Shown here piece after piece: positions 48,001 through 60,878 of a stretch of DNA of 64,000 bases. The notes under the pieces are model-generated. The model did not search any database. It was given only the letters and a program-made list of their open reading frames with translations, and had not been told where the DNA came from. The DNA comes from Glandiceps talaboti (lineage: Eukaryota > Hemichordata > Enteropneusta > Spengelidae): positions 5,251,001 to 5,315,000 of the forward strand of contig NC_135555.1 in NCBI RefSeq assembly GCF_964340395.1, written 5' to 3'. Positions within the stretch are counted from its first letter, which is position 1; each line of letters opens with the position of its first letter. Made by a program: the position numbers and the translations under genes.

Positions 48001-51000
48001 GAGTGGCTGGTGTTGTTGCTGCTTCTGTGGTTGTTTCCAAGACTGTTGTGGGACTAGTAGTTGTGAGAGAAGAGGTTGTCAATTCCTCCTCTGTAGTAGT
48101 TGGGACACTAGTAGTTGGTAGTGTTGGTGCAGATGTCTCCAATTCTGTTGTTGTTGTTATTGTTGCAGTAACAGTTGTTGGAAAAGCAGAAGTTGTGGCC
48201 TCTTCTGTTGTTGTTGTTGCCAAGACTGTTGTCTTAGAAGGTGTTGTCGGTACAGTAGTTGTGAAATTGAATGTTGTGAACTCCGTTTCTACAGTGGTGG
48301 GCAAACCAGTTGTAGTAGTAACAGCAGGTTGTGATGTTTCAGCTGGAGTTGTTGTTGTCAAAACTGTTGTTGCACTAGGTGTTGTTGGCAAAGCAGTGGT
48401 TACATTCAAGGTAGTCAGTTCCGTCTGTGTGGTAGTTGGTATAGTGGAAGCTGTAAGAGTGGCTTGTGTTGTTGCTGCTTCTGTGGTTGTTTCCAAGACT
48501 GTTGTGGGACTAGTAGTTGTGAGAGAAGATGTTGTCAATTCCTCCTCTGTAGTAGTTGGCACACTAGTAGTTGTTAGTATTGGTGCAGATGTCTCCAATT
48601 CTGTTGTTGTTGTTGCAGTAACAGTTGTTAGGCTTGGAGTTGTTGGTAAAGCAGAAGTTGTGGCCTCTTCTGTTGTTGTTGTTGCCAGGACTGTTGTCTT
48701 AGAAGGTGTTGTCGGTACAGTAGTTGTGAAATTGAATGTTGTGAACTCCGTTTCTATAGTGGTGGGCAAACCAGTTGTAGTAGTAACAGCAGGTTGTGAT
48801 GTTTCAGCTGGAGTTGTTGTTGTCAAAACTGTTGTTGCACTAGGTGTTGTTGGCAAAGCAGTGGTTACATTCACGCTAGTCAGTTCCGTCTGTGTGGTAG
48901 TTGGTATAGTGGAAGCTGTAAGAGTGGCTGGTGTTGTTGCTGCTTCTGTGGTTGTTTCCAAGACTGTTGTGGGACTAGTAGTTGTGAGAGAAGATGTTGT
49001 CAATTCCTCCTCTGTAGTAGTTGGCACACTAGTAGTTGTTAGTGTTGGTGCAGACGTCTCCAATTCTGTTGTTGTTGTTGCAGTAACAGTTGTTAGGCTT
49101 GGAGTTGTTGGAAAAGCAGAAGTTGTGGCCTCTTCTGTTGTTGTTGTTGTTGTTGCCAAGATTGTTGTCTTAGAAGGTGTTGTCGGTACAGTAGTTGTGA
49201 AATTGAATGTTGTGAACTCCGTTTCTACAGTGGTGGGGAAACCAGTTGTAGTAGTAACAGCAGGCTGTGATGTTTCAGCTGGAGTTGTTGTTGTCAAAAC
49301 TGTTGTTGCACTAGGTGTTGTTGGCAAAGCAGTGGTTACATTCAAGGTAGTCAGTTCTGTCTGTGTGGTAGTTGGTATAGTGGAAGCTGTAAGAGTGGCT
49401 GGTGTTGTTGCTGCATCTGTGGTTGTTTCCAAGACTGTTGTGGGACTAGTAGTTGTGAGGGAAGATGTTGTCAATTCCTCCTCTGTAGTAGTTGGCACAC
49501 TAGTAGTTGTTAGTGTTGGTGCAGATGTCTCCAATTCTGTTGTTGTTGTTGTTGTTGCAGTAACAGTTGTTAGGCTTGGAGTTGTTGGTAAAGCAGAAGT
49601 TGTGGCCTCTTCTGTTGTTGTTGTTGCCAGGATTGTTGTCTTAGAAGGTGTTGTCGGTACAGTAGTTGTGAAATTGAATGTTGTGAACTCCGTTTCTATA
49701 GTGGTGGGCAAACCAGTTGTAGTAGTAACAGCAGGTTGTGATGTTTCAGCTGGAGTTGTTGTTGTCAAAACTGTTGTTGCACTAGGTGTTGTTGGCAAAG
49801 CAGTGGTTACATTCAAGGTAGTCAGTTCCGTCTGTGTGGTAGTTGGTATAGTGGAAGCTGTAAGAGTGGCTGGTGTTGTTGCTGCTTCTGTGGTTGTTTC
49901 CAAGACTGTTGTGGGACTAGTAGTTGTGAGAGAAGATGTTGTCAATTCCTCCTCTGTAGTAGTTGGCACACTAGTAGTTGTTAGTGTTGGTGCAGATGTC
50001 TCCAATTCTGTTGTTGTTGTTGTTGTTGTTGTTGCAGTAACAGTTGTTAGGCTTGGAGTTATTGGTAAAGCAGAAGTTGTGGCCTCTTCTGTTGTTGTTG
50101 TTGCCAGGACTGTTGTCTTAGAAGGTGTTGTCGGTACAGTAGTTGTGAAATTGAATGTTGTGAACTCCGTTTCTATAGTGGTGGGCAAACCAGTTGTAGT
50201 AGTAACAGCAGGTTGTGATGTTTCAACTGGAGTTGTTGTTGTCAAAACTGTTGTTGCACTAGGTGTTGTTGGCAAAGCAGTGGTTACATTCAAGGTAGTC
50301 AGTTCCGTCTGTGTGGTAGTTGGTATAGTGGAAGCTGTAAGAGTGGCTGATGTTGTTGCTGCTTCTGTAGTTGTTTCCAAGACTGTTGTGGGACTAGTAG
50401 TTGTGAGAGAAGATGTTGTCAATTCCTCCTCTGTAGTAGTTGGCAAACTAGTAGTTGTTAGTGTTGGTGCAGATGTCTCCAATTCTGTTGTTGTTGTTGC
50501 TACAGTAACAGTTGTTAGGCTTGGAGTTGTTGGTAAAGCAGAAGTTGTGGCCTCTTCTGTTGTTGTTGTTGCAAAGATTGTTGTCTCAGAAGGTGTTGTC
50601 GGTACAGTAGTTGTGAAATTGAATGTTGTGAACTCCGTTTCTATAGTGGTGGGCAAACCAGTTGTAGTAGTAACAGCAGGTTGTGATGTTTCAGCTGGAG
50701 TTGTTGTTGTCAAAACTGTTGTTGCACTAGGTGTTGTTGGCAAAGCAGTGGTTACATTCAAGGTAGTCAGTTCCGTCTGTGTGGTAGTTGGTATAGTGGA
50801 AGCTGTAAGAGTGGCTGGTGTTGTTGCTGCTTCTGTGGTTGTTTCCAAGACTGTTGTGGGACTAGTAGTTGTGAGAGAAGATGTTGTCAATTCCTCCTCT
50901 GTAGTAGTTGGCACACTAGTAGTTGTTAGTGTTGGTGCAGATGTCTCGAATTCTGTTGTTGTTGTTGCTACAGTAACAGTTGTTAGGCTTGGAGTTGTTG

Positions 51001-54000
51001 GTAAAGCAGAAGTTGTGGCCTCTTCTGTTGTTGTTGTTGCAAAGATTGTTGTCTCAGAAGGTGTTGTCGGTACAGTAGTTGTGAAATTGAATGTTGTGAA
51101 CTCCGTTTCTACAGTGGTGGGCAAACCTGTTGTAGTAGTAACAGCAGGTTGTGATGTTTCAGCTGGAGTTGTTGTTGTCAAAACTGTTGTTGCACTAGGT
51201 GTTGTTGGCAAAGCAGTGGTTACATTCAAGGTAGTCAGTTCCGTCTGTGTGGTAGTTGGTATAGTGGAAGCTGTAAGAGTGGCTGGTGTTGTTGCTGCTT
51301 CTGTGGTTGTTTCCAAGACTGTTGTGGGACTAGTAGTTGTGAGAGAAGATGTTGTCAATTCCTCCTCTGTAGTAGTTGGCACACTAGTAGTTGTTAGTGT
51401 TGGTGCAGATGTCTCCAATTCTGTTGTTGTTGTTGCTACAGTAACAGTTGTTAGGCTTGGAGTTGTTGGTAAAGCAGAAGTTGTGGCCTCTTCTGTTGTT
51501 GTTGTTGCAAAGATTGTTGTCTCAGAAGGTGTTGTCGGTACAGTAGTTGTGAAATTGAATGTTGTGAACTCCGTTTCTACAGTGGTGGGCAAACCAGTTG
51601 TAGTAGTAACAGCAGGTTGTGATGTTTCAGCTGGAGTTGTTGTTGTCAAAACTGTTGTTGCACTAGGTGTTGTTGGCAAAGCAGTGGTTACATTCAAGGT
51701 AGTCAGTTCCGTCTGTGTGGTAGTTGGTATAGTGGAAGCTGTAAGAGTGGCTGATGTTGTTGCTGCTTCTGTAGTTGTTTCCAAGACTGTTGTGGGACTA
51801 GTAGTTGTGAGAGAAGATGTTGTCAATTCCTCCTCTGTAGTAGTTGGCACACTAGTAGTTGTTAGTGTTGGTGCAGATGTCTCCAATTCTGTTGTTGTTG
51901 TTGCTACAGTAACAGTTGTTAGGCTTGGAGTTGTTGGTAAAGCAGAAGTTGTGGCCTCTTCTGTTGTTGTTGTTGCAAAGATTGTTGTCTCAGAAGGTGT
52001 TGTCGGTACAGTAGTTGTGAAATTGAATGTTGTGAACTCCGTTTCTACAGCGGTGGGCAAACCAGTTGTAGTAGTAACAGCAGGTTGTGATGTTTCAGCT
52101 GGAGTTGTTGTTGTCAAAACTGTTGTTGCACTAGGTGTTGTTGGCAAAGCAGTTGTTACATTCAAGGTAGTCAGTTCCGTCTGTGTGGTAGTTGGTATAG
52201 TGGAAGCTGTAAGAGTGGCTGGTGTTGTTGCTGCTTCTGTGGTTGTTTCCAAGACTGTTGTGGGACTAGTAGTTGTGAGAGAAGATGTTGTCAATTCCTC
52301 CTCTGTAGTAGTTGGCACACTAGTAGTTGTTAGTGTTGGTGCAGATGTCTCGAATTCTGTTGTTGTTGTTGCTACAGTAACAGTTGTTAGGCTTGGAGTT
52401 GTTGGTAAAGCAGAAGTTGTGGCCTCTTCTGTTGTTGTTGTTGCAAAGATTGTTGTCTCAGAAGGTGTTGTCGGTACAGTAGTTGTGAAATTGAATGTTG
52501 TGAACTCCGTTTCTACAGTGGTGGGCAAACCTGTTGTAGTAGTAACAGCAGGTTGTGATGTTTCAGCTGGAGTTGTTGTTGTCAAAACTGTTGTTGCACT
52601 AGGTGTTGTTGGCAAAGCAGTGGTTACATTCAAGGTAGTCAGTTCCGTCTGTGTGGTAGTTGGTATAGTGGAAGCTGTAAGAGTGGCTGGTGTTGTTGCT
52701 GCTTCTGTGGTTGTTTCCAAGACTGTTGTGGGACTAGTAGTTGTGAGAGAAGATGTTGTCAATTCCTCCTCTGTAGTAGTTGGCACACTAGTAGTTGTTA
52801 GTGTTGGTGCAGATGTCTCCAATTCTGTTGTTGTTGTTGCTACAGTAACAGTTGTTAGGCTTGGAGTTGTTGGTAAAGCAGAAGTTGTGGCCTCTTCTGT
52901 TGTTGTTGTTGCAAAGATTGTTGTCTCAGAAGGTGTTGTCGGTACAGTAGTTGTGAAATTGAATGTTGTGAACTCCGTTTCTACAGTGGTGGGCAAACCA
53001 GTTGTAGTAGTAACAGCAGGTTGTGATGTTTCAGCTGGAGTTGTTGTTGTCAAAACTGTTGTTGCACTAGGTGTTGTTAGCAAAGCAGTGGTTACATTCA
53101 AGGTAGTCAGTTCCGTCTGTGTGGTAGTTGGTATAGTGGAAGCTGTAAGAGTGGCTGGTGTTGTTGCTGCTTCTGTGGTTGTTTCCAAGACTGTTGTGGG
53201 ACTAGTAGTTGTGAGAGAAGATGTTGTCAATTCCTCCTCTGTAGTAGTTGGCACACTAGTAGTTGTTAGTATTGGTGCAGATGTCTCCAATTCTGTTGTT
53301 GTTGTTGCAGTAACAGTTGTTAGGCTTGCAGTTGTTGGTAAAGCAGAAGTTGTGGCCTCTTCTGTTGTTGTTGTTGCCAGGACTGTTGTCTTAGAAGGTG
53401 TTGTCGGTACAGTAGTTGTGAAATTGAATGTTGTGAACTCCGTTTCTACAGTGGTGGGCAAACCAGTTGTAGTAGTAACAGCAGGTTGTGATGTTTCAGC
53501 TGGAGTTGTTGTTGTCAAAACTGTTGTTGCACTAGGTGTTGTTGGCAAAGCAGTGGTTACATTCAAGCTAGTCAGTTCCGTCTGTGTGGTAGTTGGTATA
53601 GTGGAAGCTGTAAGAGTGGCTGGTGTTGTTGCTGCTTCTGTGGTTGTTTCCAAGACTGTTGTGGGACTAGTAGTTGTGAGAGAAGATGTTGTCAATTCCT
53701 CCTCTGTAGTAGTTGGCACACTAGTAGTTGTTAGTGTTGGTGCAGACGTCTCCAATTCTGTTGTTGTTGTTGCAGTAACAGTTGTTAGGCTTGGAGTTGT
53801 TGGAAAAGCAGAAGTTGTGGCCTCTTCTGTTGTTGTTGTTGTTGTTGCCAAGATTGTTGTCTTAGAAGGTGTTGTCGGTACAGTAGTTGTGAAATTGAAT
53901 GTTGTGAACTCCGTTTCTACAGTGGTGGGGAAACCAGTTGTAGTAGTAACAGCAGGCTGTGATGTTTCAGCTGAAGTTGTTGTTGTCAAAACTGTTGTTG

Positions 54001-55645
54001 CACTAGGTGTTGTTGGCAAAGCAGTGGTTACATTCAAGGTAGTCAGTTCTGTCTGTGTTATAGTTGGTATAGTGGAAGCTGTAAGAGTGGCTGGTGTTGT
54101 TGCTGCTTCTGTGGTTGTTTCCAAGACTGTTGTGGGACTAGTAGTTGTGAGAGAAGATGTTGTCAATTCCTCCTCTGTAGTAGTTGGCACACTAGTAGTT
54201 GTTAGTGTTGGTGCAGATGTCTCCAATTCTGTTGTTGTTGTTGTTGTTGTTGTTGTTGCAGTAACAGTTGTTAGGCTTGGAGTTGTTGGTAAAGCAGAAG
54301 TTGTGGCCTCTTCTGTTGTTGTTGTTGCCAGGACTGTTGTCTTAGAAGGTGTTGTCGGTACAGTAGTTGTGAAATTGAATGTTGTGAACTCCGTTTCTAT
54401 AGTGGTGGGCAAACCAGTTGTAGTAGTAACAGCAGGTTGTGATGTTTCAGCTGGAGTTGTTGTTGTCAAAACTGTTGTTGCACTAGGTGTTGTTGGCAAA
54501 GCAGTGGTTACATTCAAGGTAGTCAGTTCCGTCTGTGTGGTAGTTGGTATAGTGGAAGCTGTAAGAGTGGCTGGTGTTGTTGCTGCTTCTGTGGTTGTTT
54601 CCAAGACTGTTGTGGGACTAGTAGTTGTTAGAGAAGATGTTGTCAATTCCTCCTCTGTAGTAGTTGGCACACTAGTAGTTGTTAGTATTGGTGCAGATGT
54701 CTCCAATTCTGTTGTTGTTGTTGCAGTAACAGTTGTTAGGCTTGGAGTTGTTGGTAAAGCAGAAGTTGTGGCCTCTTCTGTTGTTGTTGTTGCCATGACT
54801 GTTGTCTTAGAAGGTGTTGTCGGTACAGTAGTTGTGAAATTGAATGTTGTGAACTCCGTTTCTACAGTGGTGGGCAAACCAGTTGTAGTAGTAACAGCAG
54901 GTTGTGATGTTTCAGCTGGAGTTGTTGTTGTCAAAACTGTTGTTGCACTAGGTGTTGTTGGCAAAGCAGTGGTTACATTCAAGGTAGTCAGTTCCGTCTG
55001 TGTGGTAGTTGGTATAGTGGAAGCTGTAAGAGTGGCTGGTGTTGTTGCTGCTTCTGTGGTTGTTTCCAAGACTGTTGTGGGACTAGTAGTTGTGAGAGAA
55101 GATGTTGTCAATTCCTCCTCTGTAGTAGTTGGCACACTAGTAGTTGTTAGTGTTGGTGCAGACGTCTCCAATTCTGTTGTTGTTGTTGCAGTAACAGTTG
55201 TTAGGCTTGGAGTTGTTGGAAAAGCAGAAGTTGTGGCCTCTTCTGTTGTTGTTGTTGTTGTTGCCAAGATTGTTGTCTTAGAAGGTGTTGTCGGTACAGT
55301 AGTTGTGAAATTGAATGTTGTGAACTCCGTTTCTACAGTGGTGGGGAAACCAGTTGTAGTAGTAACAGCAGGCTGTGATGTTTCAGCTGAAGTTGTTGTT
55401 GTCAAAACTGTTGTTGCACTAGGTGTTGTTGGCAAAGCAGTGGTTACATTCAAGGTAGTCAGTTCTGTCTGTGTTATAGTTGGTATAGTGGAAGCTGTAA
55501 GAGTGGCTGGTGTTGTTGCTGCTTCTGTGGTTGTTTCCAAGACTGTTGTGGGACTAGTAGTTGTGAGAGAAGATGTTGTCAATTCCTCCTCTGTAGTAGT
55601 TGGCACACTAGTAGTTGTTAGTGTTGGTGCAGATGTCTCCAATTC

Positions 55646-55679
<34 letters not shown>

Positions 55680-58600
55680 GCAGTAACAGTTGTTAGGCTT
55701 GGAGTTGTTGGTAAAGCAGAAGTTGTGGCCTCTTCTGTTGTTGTTGTTGCCAGGACTGTTGTCTTAGAAGGTGTTGTCGGTACAGTAGTTGTGAAATTGA
55801 ATGTTGTGAACTCCGTTTCTATAGTGGTGGGCAAACCAGTTGTAGTAGTAACAGCAGGTTGTGATGTTTCAGCTGGAGTTGTTGTTGTCAAAACTGTTGT
55901 TGCACTAGGTGTTGTTGGCAAAGCAGTGGTTACATTCAAGGTAGTCAGTTCCGTCTGTGTGGTAGTTGGTATAGTGGAAGCTGTAAGAGTGGCTGGTGTT
56001 GTTGCTGCTTCTGTGGTTGTTTCCAAGACTGTTGTGGGACTAGTAGTTGTTAGAGAAGATGTTGTCAATTCCTCCTCTGTAGTAGTTGGCACACTAGTAG
56101 TTGTTAGTATTGGTGCAGATGTCTCCAATTCTGTTGTTGTTGTTGCAGTAACAGTTGTTAGGCTTGGAGTTGTTGGTAAAGCAGAAGTTGTGGCCTCTTC
56201 TGTTGTTGTTGTTGCCATGACTGTTGTCTTAGAAGGTGTTGTCGGTACAGTAGTTGTGAAATTGAATGTTGTGAACTCCGTTTCTACAGTGGTGGGCAAA
56301 CCAGTTGTAGTAGTAACAGCAGGTTGTGATGTTTCAGCTGGAGTTGTTGTTGTCAAAACTGTTGTTGCACTAGGTGTTGTTGGCAAAGCAGTGGTTACAT
56401 TCAAGGTAGTCAGTTCCGTCTGTGTGGTAGTTGGTATAGTGGAAGCTGTAAGAGTGGCTGGTGTTGTTGCTGCTTCTGTGGTTGTTTCCAAGACCTTTGT
56501 GGGACTAGTAGTTGTTAGAGAAGATGTTGTCAATTCCTCCTCTGTAGTAGTTGGCACACTAGTAGTTGTTAGTATTGGTGCAGATGTCTCCAATTCTGTT
56601 GTTGTTGTTGCAGTAACAGTTGTTAGGCTTGGAGTTGTTGGTAAAGCAGAAGTTGTGGCCTCTTCTGTTGTTGTTGTTGCCATGACTGTTGTCTTAGAAG
56701 GTGTTGTCGGTATAGTAGTTGTGAAATTGAATGTTGTGAACTCCGTTTCTACAGTGGTGGGCAAACCAGTTGTAGTAGTAACAGCAGGTTGTGATGTTTC
56801 AGCTGGAGTTGTTGTTGTCAAAACTGTTGTTGCACTAGGTGTTGTTGGCAAAGCAGTGGTTACATTCAAGCTAGTCAGTTCCGTCTGTGTGGTAGTTGGT
56901 ATAGTGGAAGCTGTAAGAGTGGCTGGTGTTGTTGCTGCTTCTGTGGTTGTTTCCAAGACTGTTGTGGGACTAGTAGTTGTGAGAGAAGATGTTGTCAATT
57001 CCTCCTCTGTAGTAGTTGGCACACTAGTAGTTGTTAGTATTGGTGCAGATGTCTCCAATTCTGTTGTTGTTGTTGCAGTAACAGTTGTTAGGCTTGGAGT
57101 TGTTGGAAAAGCAGAAGTTGTGGCCTCTTCTGTTGTTGTTGTTGTTGCCAAGATTGTTGTCTTAGAAGGTGTTGTCGGTACAGTAGTTGTGAAATTGAAT
57201 GTTGTGAACTCCGTTTCTACAGTGGTGGGGAAACCAGTTGTAGTAGTAACAGCAGGTTGTGATGTTTCAGCTGGAGTTGTTGTTGTCAAAACTGTTGTTG
57301 CACTAGGTGTTGTTGGCAAAGCAGTGGTTACATTCACGCTAGTCAGTTCCGTCTGTGTGGTAGTTGGTATAGTGGAAGCTGTAAGAGTGGCTGGTGTTGT
57401 TGCTGCTTCTGTGGTTGTTTCCAAGACTGTTGTGGGACTAGTAGTTGTGAGAGAAGATGTTGTCAATTCCTCCTCTGTAGTAGTTGGCACACTAGTAGTT
57501 GTTAGTGTTGGTGCAGACGTCTCCAATTCTGTTGTTGTTGTTGCAGTAACAGTTGTTAGGCTTGGAGTTGTTGGAAAAGCAGAAGTTGTGGCCTCTTCTG
57601 TTGTTGTTGTTGTTGTTGCCAAGATTGTTGTCTCAGAAGGTGTTGTCGGTACAGTAGTTGTGAAATTGAATGTTGTGAACTCCGTTTCTACAGTGGTGGG
57701 GAAACCAGTTGTAGTAGTAACAGCAGGCTGTGATGTTTCAGCTGGAGTTGTTGTTGTCAAAACTGTTGTTGCACTAGGTGTTGTTGGCAAAGCAGTGGTT
57801 ACATTCAAGGTAGTCAGTTCTGTCTGTGTGGTAGTTGGTATAGTGGAAGCTGTAAGAGTGGCTGGTGTTGTTGCTGCTTCTGTGGTTGTTTCCAAGACTG
57901 TTGTGGGACTAGTAGTTGTGAGGGAAGATGTTGTCAATTCCTCCTCTGTAGTAGTTGGCACACTAGTAGTTGTTAGTGTTGGTGCAGATGTCTCCAATTC
58001 TGTTGTTGTTGTTGTTGTTGCAGTAACAGTTGTTAGGCTTGGAGTTGTTGGTAAAGCAGAAGTTGTGGCCTCTTCTGTTGTTGTTGTTGTTGCCAGGATT
58101 GTTGTCTTAGAAGGTGTTGTCGGTACAGTAGTTGTGAAATTGAATGTTGTGAACTCCGTTTCTATAGTGGTGGGCAAACCAGTTGTAGTAGTAACAGCAG
58201 GTTGTGATGTTTCAGCTGGAGTTGTTGTTGTCAAAACTGTTGTTGCACTAGGTGTTGTTGGCAAAGCAGTGGTTACATTCAAGCTAGTCAGTTCCGTCTG
58301 TGTGGTAGTTGGTATAGTGGAAGCTGTAAGAGTGGCTGGTGTTGTTGCTGCTTCTGTGGTTGTTTCCAAGACTGTTGTGGGACTAGTAGTTGTGAGAGAA
58401 GATGTTGTCAATTCCTCCTCTGTAGTAGTTGGCACACTAGTAGTTGTTAGTGTTGGTGCAGACGTCTCCAATTCTGTTGTTGTTGTTGCAGTAACAGTTG
58501 TTAGGCTTGGAGTTGTTGGAAAAGCAGAAGTTGTGGCCTCTTCTGTTGTTGTTGTTGTTGTTGCCAAGATTGTTGTCTTAGAAGGTGTTGTCGGTACAGT

Positions 58601-58945
58601 AGTTGTGAAATTGAATGTTGTGAACTCCGTTTCTACAGTGGTGGGGAAACCAGTTGTAGTAGTAACAGCAGGCTGTGATGTTTCAGCTGAAGTTGTTGTT
58701 GTCAAAACTGTTGTTGCACTAGGTGTTGTTGGCAAAGCAGTGGTTACATTCAAGGTAGTCAGTTCTGTCTGTGTTATAGTTGGTATAGTGGAAGCTGTAA
58801 GAGTGGCTGGTGTTGTTGCTGCTTCTGTGGTTGTTTCCAAGACTGTTGTGGGACTAGTAGTTGTGAGAGAAGATGTTGTCAATTCCTCCTCTGTAGTAGT
58901 TGGCACACTAGTAGTTGTTAGTGTTTGTGCAGATGTCTCCAATTC

Positions 58946-58979
<34 letters not shown>

Positions 58980-60844
58980 GCAGTAACAGTTGTTAGGCTT
59001 GGAGTTGTTGGTAAAGCAGAAGTTGTGGCCTCTTCTGTTGTTGTTGTTGCCAGGACTGTTGTCTTAGAAGGTGTTGTCGGTACAGTAGTTGTGAAATTGA
59101 ATGTTGTGAACTCCGTTTCTACAGTGGTGGGGAAACCAGTTGTAGTAGTAACAGCAGGTTGTGATGTTTCAGCTGGAGTTGTTGTTGTCAAAACTGTTGT
59201 TGCACTAGGTGTTGTTGGCAAAGCAGTGGTTACATTCACGCTAGTCAGTTCCGTCTGTGTGGTAGTTGGTATAGTGGAAGCTGTAAGAGTGGCTGGTGTT
59301 GTTGCTGCTTCTGTGGTTGTTTCCAAGACTGTTGTGGGACTAGTAGTTGTGAGAGAAGATGTTGTCAATTCCTCCTCTGTAGTAGTTGGCACACTAGTAG
59401 TTGTTAGTGTTGGTGCAGACGTCTCCAATTCTGTTGTTGTTGTTGCAGTAACAGTTGTTAGGCTTGGAGTTGTTGGAAAAGCAGAAGTTGTGGCCTCTTC
59501 TGTTGTTGTTGTTGTTGTTGCCAAGATTGTTGTCTCAGAAGGTGTTGTCGGTACAGTAGTTGTGAAATTGAATGTTGTGAACTCCGTTTCTACAGTGGTG
59601 GGGAAACCAGTTGTAGTAGTAACAGCAGGCTGTGATGTTTCAGCTGGAGTTGTTGTTGTCAAAACTGTTGTTGCACTAGGTGTTGTTGGCAAAGCAGTGG
59701 TTACATTCAAGGTAGTCAGTTCTGTCTGTGTGGTAGTTGGTATAGTGGAAGCTGTAAGAGTGGCTGGTGTTGTTGCTGCTTCTGTGGTTGTTTCCAAGAC
59801 TGTTGTGGGACTAGTAGTTGTGAGGGAAGATGTTGTCAATTCCTCCTCTGTAGTAGTTGGCACACTAGTAGTTGTTAGTGTTGGTGCAGATGTCTCCAAT
59901 TCTGTTGTTGTTGTTGTTGTTGCAGTAACAGTTGTTAGGCTTGGAGTTGTTGGTAAAGCAGAAGTTGTGGCCTCTTCTGTTGTTGTTGTTGCCAGGATTG
60001 TTGTCTTAGAAGGTGTTGTCGGTACAGTAGTTGTGAAATTGAATGTTGTGAACTCCGTTTCTATAGTGGTGGGCAAACCAGTTGTAGTAGTAACAGCAGG
60101 TTGTGATGTTTCAGCTGGAGTTGTTGTTGTCAAAACTGTTGTTGCACTAGGTGTTGTTGGCAAAGCAGTGGTTACATTCAAGCTAGTCAGTTCCGTCTGT
60201 GTGGTAGTTGGTATAGTGGAAGCTGTAAGAGTGGCTGGTGTTGTTGCTGCTTCTGTGGTTGTTTCCAAGACTGTTGTGGGACTAGTAGTTGTGAGAGAAG
60301 ATGTTGTCAATTCCTCCTCTGTAGTAGTTGGCACACTAGTAGTTGTTAGTGTTGGTGCAGACGTCTCCAATTCTGTTGTTGTTGTTGCAGTAACAGTTGT
60401 TAGGCTTGGAGTTGTTGGAAAAGCTGAAGTTGTGGCCTCTTCTGTTGTTGTTGTTGTTGTTGCCAAGATTGTTGTCTTAGAAGGTGTTGTCGGTACAGTA
60501 GTTGTGAAATTGAATGTTGTGAACTCCGTTTCTACAGTGGTGGGGAAACCAGTTGTAGTAGTAACAGCAGGCTGTGATGTTTCAGCTGAAGTTGTTGTTG
60601 TCAAAACTGTTGTTGCACTAGGTGTTGTTGGCAAAGCAGTGGTTACATTCAAGGTAGTCAGTTCTGTCTGTGTTATAGTTGGTATAGTGGAAGCTGTAAG
60701 AGTGGCTGGTGTTGTTGCTGCTTCTGTGGTTGTTTCCAAGACTGTTGTGGGACTAGTAGTTGTGAGAGAAGATGTTGTCAATTCCTCCTCTGTAGTAGTT
60801 GGCACACTAGTAGTTGTTAGTGTTGGTGCAGATGTCTCCAATTC

Positions 60845-60878
<34 letters not shown>

